Of a DNA stretch of 64,000 nt, positions 1 through 10,597 are shown one piece after another. The position numbers were made by a program, and so were the translations under genes. The notes under the pieces were generated by a model. It was not told the origin of the DNA. It saw nothing but the letters and a program-made list of their open reading frames with translations, and made no database searches. Source of the stretch: Adiantum capillus-veneris (lineage: Eukaryota > Streptophyta > Polypodiopsida > Polypodiales > Pteridaceae); NCBI GenBank assembly GCA_014529385.2, contig CM043970.1, positions 68,406,567 to 68,470,566 of the forward strand. The letters run 5' to 3'. How positions within the stretch are numbered: position 1 is the stretch's first letter; each line of letters starts with the position of its first letter.

Positions 1-290
1 TTCGCTGCACTTTCAACAATCTCACATGGCGTCTTCCCCGTCGAAGAGTGTATCGTGTTATTGTAGGCAAATTCCACCAAAGGTAATTTCTTTTCCCATT
101 GAGTCTTCTGATCGAGAATGGTGTCAGTCTGTTGGGCGTAATTCCAAATCGAGCCGCCAATTCCAAGTGAAAAGAAGTTGGCCTTGGCTCCTTCAAAAGA
201 GCTTCCGGATCCTTCACTTTGCCCCAAAAGCGGCAAAGTTTGTACTTTCATTTATTAGATTCGGTGCAGGTCCCACGCCATGTGGTACCC
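1..290 (-). pseudogene. Ty3/gypsy pol remnant: integrase tail fused to protease start
   Basis: Read on the minus strand, bases 1-115 encode the distal integrase region (motif AYNNTIHSS), matching the integrase end of the plus-strand element near 46000. Immediately upstream in coding direction (about 120-250) lies the start of a retropepsin-like domain (motif GAKANF), matching the region near 43640. In an intact element RT, RNase H and the integrase core, more than 2 kb, lie between these two. The join near base 117 is therefore an internal deletion. No open frame crosses it. The fragment continues off the left edge of the window. Confidence 0.75.
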
Positions 291-1923
291 GTTCTGTTTT
301 TCTATCTGCCTTTGCTGCCACGTTCCTTAGCTGCTCTCGAACTCTCAGACCTGTCGTCGTCTTTATCATGCTGTTCTTTCTGTGCCTTTTGAGGGCACTT
401 CGCGGAGATATGTCCCTGTTCCCCGCATCCAAAGCACTTCCCCTCTCTGATGAAGCGAGCTCTCTCCTCAGGAGTAAGCTTGGGTCGTGCATCCTTTTTT
501 CTCTGGGTTGCTCTTTTTCTTTCTACTTTTATTCCTAAAAGTCTGTTCGGCTCGTTGTGTCATGGCCTCATCTGTGGGGTAGGTCAGACTGCCAGAGTGA
601 ATGGCAAAGCCCCGCTTCGCATGACTCATCAACTCCTGAATAGATGCTGACTTCTGTTCCAAGCAGTGATCTCGGATCTCTGTAGGTAGACCCAAGGTAA
701 ACCGCTCAATCTGTTCTCTGAACGAGATCTTCTTGAATGAAGAGGCGGGTAGACAAGAGCTGCAGAATCTTTCACAATAAGAATTCACTGTATCGCTCTT
801 GGTCATTCGGAGATGGTTCCAAGCAGCTCCTATATCTCGCTCAAACTCTTGAGTCAACCAAGAAGAAATAAAAAGCTTTTTAAATTTCAGCCATTTAACT
901 GGCGCAGTCTTGTTTAAAAGAAGCGTGGACCACCAAGTACGAGCATTCCCCTTAGAGTAAGAGGCAGCTCTCCGAATCTTGAAGTGCTCTGAATAGCGTC
1001 CTCTCGCGAAAGCGATGTCAAACTGCTGTATAAAAGACAAAGCCTTCGAAGCATCTGAGTATCCTGAAAAAGTATCAAACTTGATCGAGTGGCCAACTTC
1101 CTTAAACTCTCGGACTTTCTTGCTTTTATCTTCGAGAAAGTCATACTGGTTGGCTTTGTAAAAATTCTTCTTGTTCGCCTAAAACTTTTCGTCATCGGAA
1201 TCTGTGCTGTCTGTAGACGAGTCCTCAATAGAACTGTCAGTCTCTGGGCGAGATGTAGCCTTCTTTGCCATTTTCTTGCCCTTTCCGAAGCTTTGTTTCT
1301 TGCTTCGCCTTTTACCTTTTCTGTCTTCTTCGCTCGAATCCGAGGAGCTAGAAGAACTATAAGAAGAAGAAGAAGAACTGGGTAGGCCTTCAAACTTGAC
1401 GCGCTTCTTCAGTTTGTTTGCCTTGTCGAATGGCGACCGAAGACCCAAATATCCTGGGAAGTCAATGCCTTTCTTCTGCTTTTTGCCGTGCTTTTTGTCC
1501 TTCTTTTGCACGTCGAAAAGCTGAGCAATCCGTGCATCAACCACGTTCTCCAGTTCCTTCTCCGTATGTTTCTTGGAGGCAGAAGGTTTCTTGAGAGCAG
1601 GTTTCGGGAGTGGTGTTGTGGTTCTCTGCCACTCCATCTGTACCTCTTTCAAAGAGGTCTGGTTCATATATTTTTCCATCTTCGGATCCTTGGCAAAATT
1701 GAGCATCATCTTTGTTGCATCGCCAATCAATTGACGAGGTTCCATCTCTCTTTGCTCCGCCTGAGTAGGCCGAGGCGGGCCATACTCTCTGTCTGAATTT
1801 TCGTTGTGATCCTAGCCCGCATCTCCAGATGCAGAGGGAGTCAACTGATCCTTGCGTGAAGCCGTAGGTGCCGCGGAAAAAACATTCAGGAATCGGATTT
1901 CCTGTAGAAGAGAAATCGGCCAT
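290..1923 (-). pseudogene. Ty3/gypsy gag with serine-rich N-terminal half and CCHC knuckle
   Basis: Structural Gag of the reversed element. The ATG at 1923 directly follows the primer-binding site. The N-terminal part carries a low-complexity Ser/Glu/Lys tract (coded near 1270-1380). A retrotransposon-gag domain follows (about 1040-600; motif WWSTLLL and an aromatic/leucine pattern typical of Ty3 capsid). A zinc knuckle CFGCGEQGHISAKC is coded at about 395-445. Damage seen: a frameshift near the T-run around 1880, an in-frame TAG at 1179-1181 (both sides share one frame), and a frame change at an A-run near 495 just before the knuckle. The product would package element RNA; this copy cannot make it intact. 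Confidence 0.8.
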
Positions 1924-1935
1924 GCTGTGATACCA
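1924..1935 (-). other. Primer-binding site (initiator tRNA-Met type)
   Basis: On the minus strand this reads TGGTATCACAGC, one mismatch from the usual plant LTR-element PBS TGGTATCAGAGC that is complementary to the initiator tRNA-Met 3' end. It lies one base after the LTR end and abuts the gag ATG. Confidence 0.7.
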
Positions 1936-1936
1936 C

Positions 1937-2465
1937 TGTAACAGACTTGGACACTCCAAGTCAAGAATCGACCGCGACAGCACCAAATAACCACTTCAAA
2001 ACAATTCAAAGATCACAATAGATTTGCACTGGCCCGGCGGAGTTCCGTGCCTAGAGATATTGGCCCCAAAGACTGGCGCCCCTTTCGGTATTTCTTTTTA
2101 TATTAATCAGATCAAAGTACAAGAGAGCTGTTAGGGTTTCACTCTCAGACTCTGCGTCCAGATGCTCTGAGAAGTGAATGCCCAAACCACTTATTTAAAG
2201 TTACAAGGGATGCCCAAAAGCAGAGCCCCAAAAGCTTTTAAAATCAAAAGCATCAGTTCTCTCTCTCTTAGAGAAACTTTTTCTCCTTTTTTATAAAAAA
2301 AAAGCAAAATTCGCGTCGCTCATCATTTTCCAAAAAAAAAAAAAAAAAAAGCCTCCGCAATTTCCGGAAATTAGGGTTTTTGGCATAAATTAGATTTTGC
2401 AGGAATTTTAGGGTTTTTGGCAGAAATTAGGGTTTTTGTTGTCCGCCACCTCATCACTTTGTGAC
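1937..2465 (-). mobile_element. Gypsy 5' LTR (TGTCACAAAG family)
   Basis: About 529 bp. On the minus strand it begins TGTCACAAAGTGATGA at 2465 and ends with CA at 1937, next to the PBS. It holds several AAACCCTAA-like blocks, an A-rich tract, and the block AAAGAAATACCGAAA plus GGGGCGCC (2074-2096) that recurs in every gypsy LTR of this window. The LTR at 47301 starts with the same sequence on the plus strand. Confidence 0.8.
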
Positions 2466-2853
2466 AAATTCGAACTGTAAAAGAGGAATACGCGTAAAGA
2501 CGCAACGACAAGAAGATGGGTTCTGAGAAGCTTTTCTTTAAAAGGGAAAAATTTTAATGAGTTTTACGCTTTCCCGCGAGGAATCTATGTCTACATTGCA
2601 TTTGTGCATGTGGTTGCATCCAAGGAGGCCTGGGATGTGTTGTGAAAAGCATTGTTTTATTGAGTTTTTGTGTAGGTTCGGACCAATTTTAAAATATGCC
2701 GGCCGCCCACTCAATAAGTGGGCAGCCACTTAGAAAATAAAGCAACAAAACCAGCCAACGAATTCTCTCCCTATTTTGGGTAGAAAAAAAAAATCGAATA
2801 AAAAACCGGCCGCAATCTCTATGCGAGCAACTATTCCTGCCGTGGCCAAGGAG

Positions 2854-2862
2854 CTATAAAAG
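2854..2862 (+). promoter_or_regulatory. TATA-box-like CTATAAAAG
   Basis: CTATAAAAG in a context that looks like an LTR promoter, with an AATAAAG about 400 bp downstream. Assigned by motif only; no transcript start can be seen. Confidence 0.3.
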
Positions 2863-3280
2863 CACCGCATGCCCTCACTGAAAGGGGGTTAGCAAGAGAA
2901 GACTCTGCCGCCAGATAACGCATGATATTGCGAGACTACGAAGCACGGAAGTCGCTTTTCTCGCGCAAGAGCGACAGGTATCTATTGTGGATTTGCTATA
3001 CGAATTGTTGTCGCTTGTTTGCATGTGTGTTTGAAGGTATCTAATCGCGAAGGAGAAGCGAGAAGGCTTCGGCGTATGTTTGGGAGTTCCGGGAACGGAA
3101 TTCGGAAATTGTCTGTGGAGTCTCAACTCCGAGTATAGACGGGAAAAAGGATTGAGAGCTTGTCTCTCGGATTTCCGTTACGGGAAGGAACGACCATCAA
3201 GTCAGAGAATTAGAACGGAGGGGTTTTCTCCGGTTCTTGTGCTTGTAAAAAGATTCTCCCTAATAAAGGATTCTCTTTAA

Positions 3281-3295
3281 GGGGGGGGGGGGGGG
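3281..3295 (+). repeat. Poly-G run (15 nt)
   Basis: Fifteen consecutive G. One of several G/C homopolymers in the window; far longer C-runs lie at 18595 and 25105. Confidence 0.9.
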
Positions 3296-3458
3296 AACCA
3301 ACCCATCTTCTGGTCCCAAGTATTGTGTCGATCTTCTCACTCTCTCTCTCTCTCTATTTATTTCTCTCTATATCCTTTGGCTTCAGTATTAAGTGATAAA
3401 TTCTATTTATCCGAGAATATTTTATATTGTTATGCGCTCCTGTTTGTGACACCGAGCT

Positions 3459-5995
3459 TGGGGCAAAGTGAAAGATCAAGAAGCCGTGATTTTCTTCGAT
3501 GGAGGAGCCAAGGCCAACTTCATGTCACCTGAATTGGCGGCCCGACTCGAGCTTACTCCCAACAGGATGGGACCACCAACAGAGGAAGTTCTAGTGGCAT
3601 CCGGATGGGACATAGCCATTACACTTGTCATTGGCAAACTTCGGTTGCATTGTCAGGGGTATTTAGGACACGAGGATTTTTACATAATGCCCTTGGAAGG
3701 TTGTGACGTCCTCCTAGAAGTCCCTTGGTACCATATGAACAATGCCGTGGTCGATTATCGAGCAAAGAAAGCAATGTTGATGAATGAAAAGGGCCGAAAA
3801 ATTGTACTTGATGTAAAACTGACAGGCGAGTCCGTCTCTATTGTATCGGCTTCGACCATTTCCAAATTAATAAAATTTAGTCTCTTTGTTTACTCGATCT
3901 ACTTGAAAGAGTTAAATGATGAACACAGAAGGAACATGTTTGAACTTGATAGAGAACGCCAAGATTTTCTCCACACTCGTGCCGATTGCTTCTCTGAGGG
4001 CCTGCCAGGCGAGTTGCCCCCATCTCGACCTGACGATCACACCATTGATCTGATACTTAGAAGCACACCAGCGAACCGGCCACCTTACCCTGTCCGCCTA
4101 GCCTAGAATGAAGAGATCATGAACCAAGTGAAAGACCTTGAGAAGGGTCTTATCTAGCCGAGTACTTCACCCTACTGCTCTCCGGTGTTGTTGGTCTTAA
4201 AGAAAGACAAATCTTGGAGAATGTGCATTGACTACAGAGCTCTCAATAAAATCACCATCAAGAACAGATTTCCGATTCCAAGGATCGATGATATTCTTGA
4301 CCGACTTCAGGGATCCTCTTGTTTCAGCAGGATTGATTTGAAAAGCGGATATCATTAGATCCGAATCGTGCCGGTAGATGTCTACAAGACAATCTTTCGG
4401 ACGAGCGTTGGTTTGTAGGAATTTTTGGTGATGCCTTTTGGCCTTACCAATGCTCCAGCGACTTTCAACCGAATGATGGATAGTATTTTCAAAGAGTATA
4501 GATCATTTGTCGGCACTTTCTTTTATGACATTATAGTCTTCTTCAAGGATGAAGCAGAACATAGCCACCATCTGCTACAGATCTTTCAGGCATTGCGAGA
4601 TCACAAGTTAGTTATCAATGCCAAGAAGAGAGAATTTTTCTTGCCGGAGAGACAGTTTTTGGGACACATCGTCTCAGTAGTAGGAGTACAGATGGATCCG
4701 GCGAAGATTTAGACTATACGTGATTGCCCAGATTTGAAGAATGTTCATGAAGTTAGAAGCTTCTTGGGTTTGTGTTCTTACTACCGGCAGTTTATTCAAA
4801 AGTTTGCAGAGATAGCTTCCCCTCTGCACATTCTGACACAGAAAGGAGTCTATTTCTCGTAGGGACCCACAAAGGGACTGCCTTTCAGACACTGAAAGAG
4901 AAATTGACTACTGGACCAGTATTAACTTTGCCAGATTTGAAAAGTCATTTGAACTATATTGTGATGCTTGTGGTCGTAGTTTGGGAGCGGTCTTGATGCA
5001 AGAAGGCCATGTGATTGTCTATTAAAGCCGATTGTTTTCAAGGCCAGAATTGATAGCACAGATCTATGAGAAAGAGCTTTTGAGAGTGATCCATGCTCTT
5101 ACTCAGTGGCGACATTACCTACTTGGAGCCGACTTCACAGTCTTCACTGATCATCAGAGTTTACGCTACTTCTTGTCACAGAAGTAGCTTTTCGAAAAGC
5201 AGATGGGGTGGGCTAATATCTTGTCACAGTTTCACTTCCAAATTGTCCATGTTCAAGGTTAGAAGAACTTGGTGTCAGATGCTTTGTCTCGGAAACCGCT
5301 AGTCTTGGCTATTTCTGCGATTCATTATAGAAACTTTGAGGACATTGTTGATCAGTACCACAGAGATCCGGATTTTTCCGATGTATTCACTCGAATACAG
5401 AATGTGGAGATAGTAGCGGGATATTCCATACGGGATGGCTACTTGATGAAGAAAACGATGTCGTGCGTTACACAGCCGTTGAGAGAAAAGGTTTTGACTG
5501 AGTGCCATTGTCCACCTTTTACGGGTCACTGCGGCATCGACACCACCTTGAAAGGTGTGGAGCGTTACTTCTTTTGTCCGAGACTCAAGAAGGATGTGGA
5601 CGACTTTGTACACAATTGCTTAGTATGCCAAAAGGTCAAGTTTGAGAGGCATAAAGCACAGGGATTGTAATAGCCTTTACCCATTCCCACCCGCCCCTGG
5701 GAAAGTATTGCAGTGGGTTTCATTTTTTATCTCCCGAAGACTCAGAGTGGACATGATGGCATTTGGACTGTCATCGACAGATATAGCAAGCAAGCTCACT
5801 TCATTCCGGTGAAGAAAACAGTCAAGCCAAATTATGTAGCGAGACTGTTCATTGCACAGATTTTCAGACTACATGGCATGCCTGAGACAATAGTCTTCGA
5901 CAAAGATCCCCGATTCATGAGTTTGTTTTGGAGGGCTATTTGGGAGAACATTGGCACAACGTTGTAGTTCTCCTCATCTTTCCACTCGTAGGCAG
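3459..5995 (+). pseudogene. Ty3/gypsy pol (G1): PR, RT, RNase H, IN, decayed
   Basis: Domain order on the plus strand: retropepsin-like (3468-3880, motif FFDGGAKANF in place of D-S/T-G), RT (about 4030-4720, PFGLTNAPATF), RNase H (about 4900-5300, [15 protein letters not shown]), integrase zinc finger (5508-5640, ending CLVCQKVKF), and integrase core (5690-5970, GIWTVIDRYSKQ). The RT active site reads TFFYDI where the related copy at 44550 has TFFDDI, so the first catalytic Asp is lost. At least eight in-frame stops are visible (for example near 4105, 4417, 4713, 5189 and 5970). The integrase is cut at about 5995, where a GC-rich block begins. No gag or LTR is attached on the left. Confidence 0.85.
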
Positions 5996-7229
5996 ATGGG
6001 CTCCTTCACCGCACCCATTGGCACGTGCCGTCCCGTCAGCGCGTCCCGAGCACTCCAACGGCCCCGTCAGTGCTACCGGCTCCGTCAAGCACTTGTCAGC
6101 CCGTGCCGACCCGTCAACGCGTCCATGCACACCATCGGCTCCATCGGCGCTACCGGCCACGTCATGGTGGAGTCGTCGGTGGCTCCGTCGAGCACTCGAG
6201 CATCATCCCGTCAACGCTCCTCGCTCCACCACGGGCCGTCCCGTCGTCGCACTAGGTGTCGTCGGCCGACGCGTCTTTCGTGCCGTCCGACATCGCATCC
6301 TCTCATGGAAAACCTTCCCTTGGCCTTCTCCCAACAAGGGGTTGGAACGCGTCATGGGGTGGGGACTGCGGGTTCATGGGCGCCGTGGGGTTGATGCTCG
6401 GCCGTGGGGTTCATGCACCTTGGACGGCGGGGTTCATGGTTGGGTTTTATATCGGGTTGCCATGGTGCTTGGGGGGTTTGCTGGTCCGCACCGAATTGTA
6501 CGCAACTATAAGGGTAGTGGTGCTCGGTTGAGACGGGAATGGGGTGGACCGCGGAGCAAGGGACAGGTGAGGTGAGGTGATGAGTTTCCCGCACCCCTCT
6601 AATGACGATGGGATGAAATCCCCCCTTGGGCGGGTGCCAAGGCTACCTTCTGCCGACGGGCTTCGCTACTCTCGGGCCGTTTTCGGGTCTTGCGGGGCTC
6701 GGTGCGCTCGGGGTGGCCGACGGGGCTCGGTAGGCGATGAGTGACGGCGGGCCGTGTCCGGGTCCGGGGCATCGACGATGGTGAGCTCCCGCTTGGGCCG
6801 TAGTGTGATCATGAAACGCGGCGGGCGTTTTCCTCGTCGCGAGCTACGTGTGGCTTGTATCGATACAGAAGGTCTTGAACCCGTGTGCCTAGACGTGAGT
6901 CGGGCACGGCCGAGCCGACAGGCTTTGTTTCCGGGTGGTGTCTTGAATTTCCCTCGGTGGGGAGGTTCCCGATGCTCATCGGCGACATCGCTTCGATGAC
7001 AGCCGCCGTTCCTCACCCCGGCTCGACCCCAGGATGTTGCATGCAAGATGACGCGGACAACGTTGGAAGCACCGCGGCGCCACCGGCCCAATGCCAGGAG
7101 GCAGAGCCATGTCCACGTGAAGGCGAGCCGGTCTTCGGTTGTTGGGTGCCCAAGACCTTGTCTCCCCCTTGTTTTCGGCCTCAGGACGTACGTGTCGAAC
7201 GGCGTGCTTCCGTCCGTGCGGTAGATACT
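5996..7229. other. GC-rich block of unknown origin
   Basis: Base composition rises sharply at both edges. The first 300 bp hold degenerate repeats around CCGTCAACGCGTCC and GTCCCGTC. Long overlapping open frames occur on both strands, as expected from high GC, and none shows a recognisable domain. Near 6505 there is CAACTATAAGGGTAGTGG, which loosely resembles plant RNA polymerase I start regions, followed by G-rich spacer-like sequence. An rDNA spacer fragment or a foreign insert are possibilities; neither is demonstrated. Confidence 0.45.
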
Positions 7230-7563
7230 CTACATTGTGAGACCAAAACTCTACACGTGCACTTGCCACATTGGGCACGTAGATGTTCAGGAAGCCCAAG
7301 AGAAACCCCTGAACGTGCATAGTAGTCCACTGAGCCTTGCAAGGCACAATAATACCTCTACCCACAATGGCCTGCTGCCAAGAGTCCGCAATAGTCATAC
7401 ATACCCCTCCCTGGATACAACCAGGCGTAACAAATTGCTGCGTGTCAAAGCCTAAAGAATGGAGCCAACTTATAGATGTCGGCCGACGGGCATAAACCCT
7501 AAGAAGAACAAGTAGCTGCAGAAATCCACCTTACTTATGGGGACTCCGTTCGATGGGGCCCCA
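7230..7563 (-). pseudogene. Plant L1-type LINE endonuclease fragment
   Basis: The minus strand encodes the middle of an APE-type endonuclease (GFLLGFLNIYVPN, then EFWSHNVEYLP), the EEP-fold domain that nicks target DNA in non-LTR elements. It is cut at about 7230 by the GC-rich block. Upstream in coding direction an LTR (7566-8090) interrupts the element, and its ORF1 lies at 9291-9940. Frameshifts are present before 7400. Confidence 0.6.
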
Positions 7564-7565
7564 AG

Positions 7566-8090
7566 TGACAAAGGATTAAAATAAAGCAGGACCCGCACAC
7601 ACGCAAAAACTGATTACGTGGCAGATTTCCAAAAATTGCACTGGCATGATGACGTGGCATGTTGTACGGATTTCCGCGTTTTGCGCTGGCTGATGACGTG
7701 GCAGGCTATACGGATTTCCATGATTTACGCTGGCAGCTTTTGAGCATTGCTTTTAAACCAGAAGCTTTTGAGTTTTAAAGGCTTTTTATTGTAAATTGCT
7801 TTTGGGGCCTAGGGCCTTTAAATATAAGGTTAGGGCTCATTCTGTGGCATGCTTTCTGGAGAAGGTGCAGAGTCTGGAGTACCGGCTTGTACTGTGTTTA
7901 AACTTTATGCAATATAAAGAAATACCGAAAAGGGCGCCAAGGTTTGGGGGCAGTACTCTCTGGGGTGGAATTATGCCACTCCGTGTCGCGTGTTGTCTCT
8001 CTCTCTTTCAGTTCGGTTGTTATTTGAAGTGCTTAAAGTTGTTCAGTCTGTTCTTTTCTATTGGCACGTGGTGCCCGTCTTGTGACACCA
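7566..8090 (+). mobile_element. Solo gypsy LTR carrying a 64-bp LINE piece
   Basis: About 525 bp, close to the 529-bp LTR at 1937. It begins (TG)ACAAAGGAT and ends CTTGTGACA, imperfect inverted ends of the family. U3 holds three TGATGACGTGGC-type motifs and a TTTAAATATAAGG TATA-like site. Bases 7834-7897 match the LINE reverse-transcriptase fragment that ends at 48275. The block AAAGAAATACCGAAA (7916) and the same U5 as at 48290-48455 follow. No internal region is attached. Confidence 0.7.
7611..7703 (+). promoter_or_regulatory. Three bZIP-type TGATGACGTGGCA motifs in LTR U3
   Basis: Copies start at about 7611 (TGATTACGTGGCA), 7647 and 7690 (TGATGACGTGGCA), spaced about 36-44 bp. Each combines TGACG (as-1-like) with ACGTGGC (G-box/ABRE-like), known binding cores of plant bZIP factors. 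Two more exact TGATGACGTGGC copies lie in the LTR fragment at 50900. A promoter role is inferred from their position. Confidence 0.45.
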
Positions 8091-8095
8091 GTTCC

Positions 8096-9290
8096 AAATA
8101 TAGTTGACCAAAATGTCGACCACGCAAAAGCTGACCACATCGTGTAATGCGGCTCTCACAAAGATAATGCTTCTGCGACATAAGAAGACCAATCTCTCCA
8201 CCCACAAGGCATCGCTGAAGCTCCTGACGCAATTGACCATGCTGGGGCTGAAACTGGGGCCCACTTAATCCCTACACATTCCATGAGACAATCCTCATGG
8301 AGAACGAGAAAAAATGGATGTCGCAACAGCAGCTAACTGCGTATTTTTAAGGCTGGCTTGGATGGGGAATAATCCGCATCCAAGCGTCCCCGAGATAGGC
8401 GTGATTGCAAAGAATGTCTAGCACAGGCTCAAGAAGAGCGTGCCGTACGCAGGGAAACCTCCTTTGTCCAAGAGTCCTCATGTATGTATACATAGCATGG
8501 TGGGCTCTGTGTATCAGCAAAGAAGTGTACCACAATGTGTCTACATCTTGCCGAGTCTGGAGATGTCACTGAGAACTTGGCCAACGGCCACAAAGTCTGT
8601 ACCAAGTCTGTAACCCCCACGTCTCCTCTATGGTGAGAGAACTCGAGGGCCTATGCCTACAGCCACTCCATCACTAAGTCCAGAGTCAACTCAGACTGGT
8701 CCCTGCCACATAAGGGAAAAGAGAAGCCAACCATTGTGTCCAAGGCCTCTATCCCTCTAGTTGCAAGCAATAGTACATGAACTCTGAAACAAGCTGCCTC
8801 AAAGTCTGTTGAAGGGTCGCCAAGAAGCCGTGTGAAGTCATAGACGAAGAAGTCACACCTACCGAATGTCGAAGCTCCTCAGTCCATGAGGAGCTGCTGC
8901 AAAGGGAGAGGTCTGCACAGGGGGTTCGCAAGAAAGGTTGTCCCTCTCTCGCCAAGCGACTCTTGGCAGAAGCGCTGCTAAGAGATCTCCTAGCAGCCGA
9001 GGAAGGTTCTGCCTCATGGGTCGGTTGCGGGGTAGGAACGGGAGGAGATGTGGAATCAGGGGGGCTAGTGGGGGATGGAGGAGTTGGGGGGGGGGGGCAC
9101 GAAGGAGAACTCGAGGTGAGGAGGGGTTGTCAAAGGTGAGGCCGAGGTGGAGGGTTGAACTGGAACCTCGTCCAGCTGAAGAGTGTCGAAAAGGGTTCCC
9201 TGTGGGAACCCACTGCTGTTGGCCTTGAGCATGGCTACCACCTAGAGGGCTAGGCTGATGTGGTGGCCCCTGTCGACGCCGACCACGAAC
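8096..9290 (-). other. LINE interior without recognisable domain
   Basis: This lies between the ORF1 zinc knuckle (9291-9578) and the endonuclease fragment of the reversed LINE, so it should be ORF1 tail, linker and ORF2 start. Short frames on the minus strand are broken by stops and show no motif I can name. A proline/arginine-rich translation near 9000-9290 fits the low-complexity tail that plant L1 ORF1 proteins often have. Confidence 0.4.
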
Positions 9291-9940
9291 CTATTGCCAG
9301 TCCTCCTCTTCCTGAGCCCGAGGCTCAGAGGGTGAGTCTGCCTGAGTACCCTGTGACTCTGTCTGCTGTTCTTGGTCAGTCCTAGGAGACTCGGGTTGAG
9401 CCTGAGGTGAAGGTCGGGGCCTCCTCCGTGGACATGCCTTCACAAGATGGTCCATCTGTCGACAAATGAAGCACTTATTCGGAAGGCCCGAATACTCCAC
9501 GCTTTGGCGGAGCCAACCACCACTCACCCAATAGGAGAATGACCTTTGGGAGGGTGTGGGTGTCCTGAACCAGAACACGTATTGTGGGAATGCTAGCCGC
9601 CTTGGTAGCTACAGTGGCTGTCGTACAAGGTGTCTCCGGGACGGTCCCAATCTCTGAGCCTATCCTGGATAGGAGCGGAAGGTACTTCCTCCTCAGGCCG
9701 GGGAAGCAGACTGAGATGGGCCTCGACAAGAACGTTGGTAGCTGGATCGAAACCATGGTGCCACTGTCGAAAATGAGCTCGAACTGCTCGGATGGCTAGG
9801 GGGCTCATCGCAATGACCTTGGACGCCATCTCGAGGGTCTCAAACTCTATCTGGTAATAGCCACGCCTGAGAAGCTGAACGTCGAGGATCTTGCCCACCT
9901 CTGCTAAAAGGCGGGTGTGGAGGAGATCACGCACCTCTCA
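9291..9940 (-). pseudogene. Plant L1-type LINE ORF1: DUF4283-like plus CCHC knuckle
   Basis: RNA-binding ORF1 of plant L1 elements. The stretch 9934-9600 gives a DUF4283-like region (VGKILDVQLLRRGYYQIEFE and RAHFRQWHHGFDP). In another frame 9480-9420 gives the knuckle CFICRQMDHLVKAC preceded by VEYSGLPNK, the usual zf-CCHC_4 context. A Pro/Gln/Ser-rich tail follows. The two domains are out of frame, so at least one indel has occurred. This ORF1 type differs from the coiled-coil ORF1 of the LINE-TC family next door. Confidence 0.65.
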
Positions 9941-10040
9941 TCTGCTAGGTTGGGTGCCGATGATCTTGCAGATAACGAAGGTCGCCTGGACTCCACCTGT
10001 GTGGCTAGGCTCGCTTGCTCTGTCGACGAGAGAGCAAGCC

Positions 10041-10175
10041 GGATGGTGGGCTCTGCATTTGACTTCATTTAATTTTTGTACCCAGATATTGGATTAGATC
10101 CACAAGGATTGTATCAGTTTGGTCTCATAGGTCATTTCGGTCGTTTGAAGACGTTTAATATAACATTTTCATTTC

Positions 10176-10228
<53 letters not shown>
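10041..10228 (+). mobile_element. LINE-TC unit A1: 3' tail only
   Basis: A severely 5'-truncated copy. It keeps the family's 3' end: TTGTACCCAGA-like lead, the 13-nt element GGTCTCATAGGTC at 10121-10133, GAAGACG, ATTTC repeats and a (TC)n run from 10181 to 10228. Unit A2 begins directly after the TC run. Confidence 0.75.
10181..10228 (+). repeat. (TC)n microsatellite, tail of A1
   Basis: Uninterrupted TC dinucleotides joining unit A1 to A2. Confidence 0.95.
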
Positions 10229-10232
<4 letters not shown>

Positions 10233-10597
10233 GGAGAAGAGGAGCTACACAGTTTCGAAGGAGGCTACAGCAAAGGATTCGAGCCATACTTTTTCGTCGT
10301 CCAGAGTGCAGATGAAGATGGATCTCTATGCAGATAGATTTCTACTTCCCTCCCAAATTGTCTACACATTGTATAGCTCAGTTCACACGATTCACGCCTT
10401 TCGCCTTTCACACCTATCTGCTTAGTTTAGGATTCCGCAGTATTTATATCTTGTTATCCCTAGTTTAATTTATTTTGTTAATCTGACTTGATATCAGATA
10501 CACCGCATTGTAACTTCCTGGTCTCATAGGTCACTTTGGCCTTTTATCTCCTAGGTCACTCTGGCCTTTTGAAGACGTTAATATATCATTTCATTTC

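Larger units (their letters stand above)
2466..3458. other. Unassigned, LTR-like interval without a gene
   Basis: No coding motif was recognised. The stretch contains a TATA-like box near 2854, purine-rich transcript-like sequence, an AATAAAG signal near 3260, a poly-G run and a short CT-repeat near 3340. This order (TATA, then polyadenylation signal) fits a solo or truncated LTR of another element, but no TG..CA ends or second copy were found in the window. Confidence 0.35.

Noticed and set aside
5928-7322. Several overlapping frames of 70-215 codons on both strands
   Set aside because: High GC removes stop codons by chance; no frame has a domain, and the longest starts in gypsy integrase and crosses the composition border.
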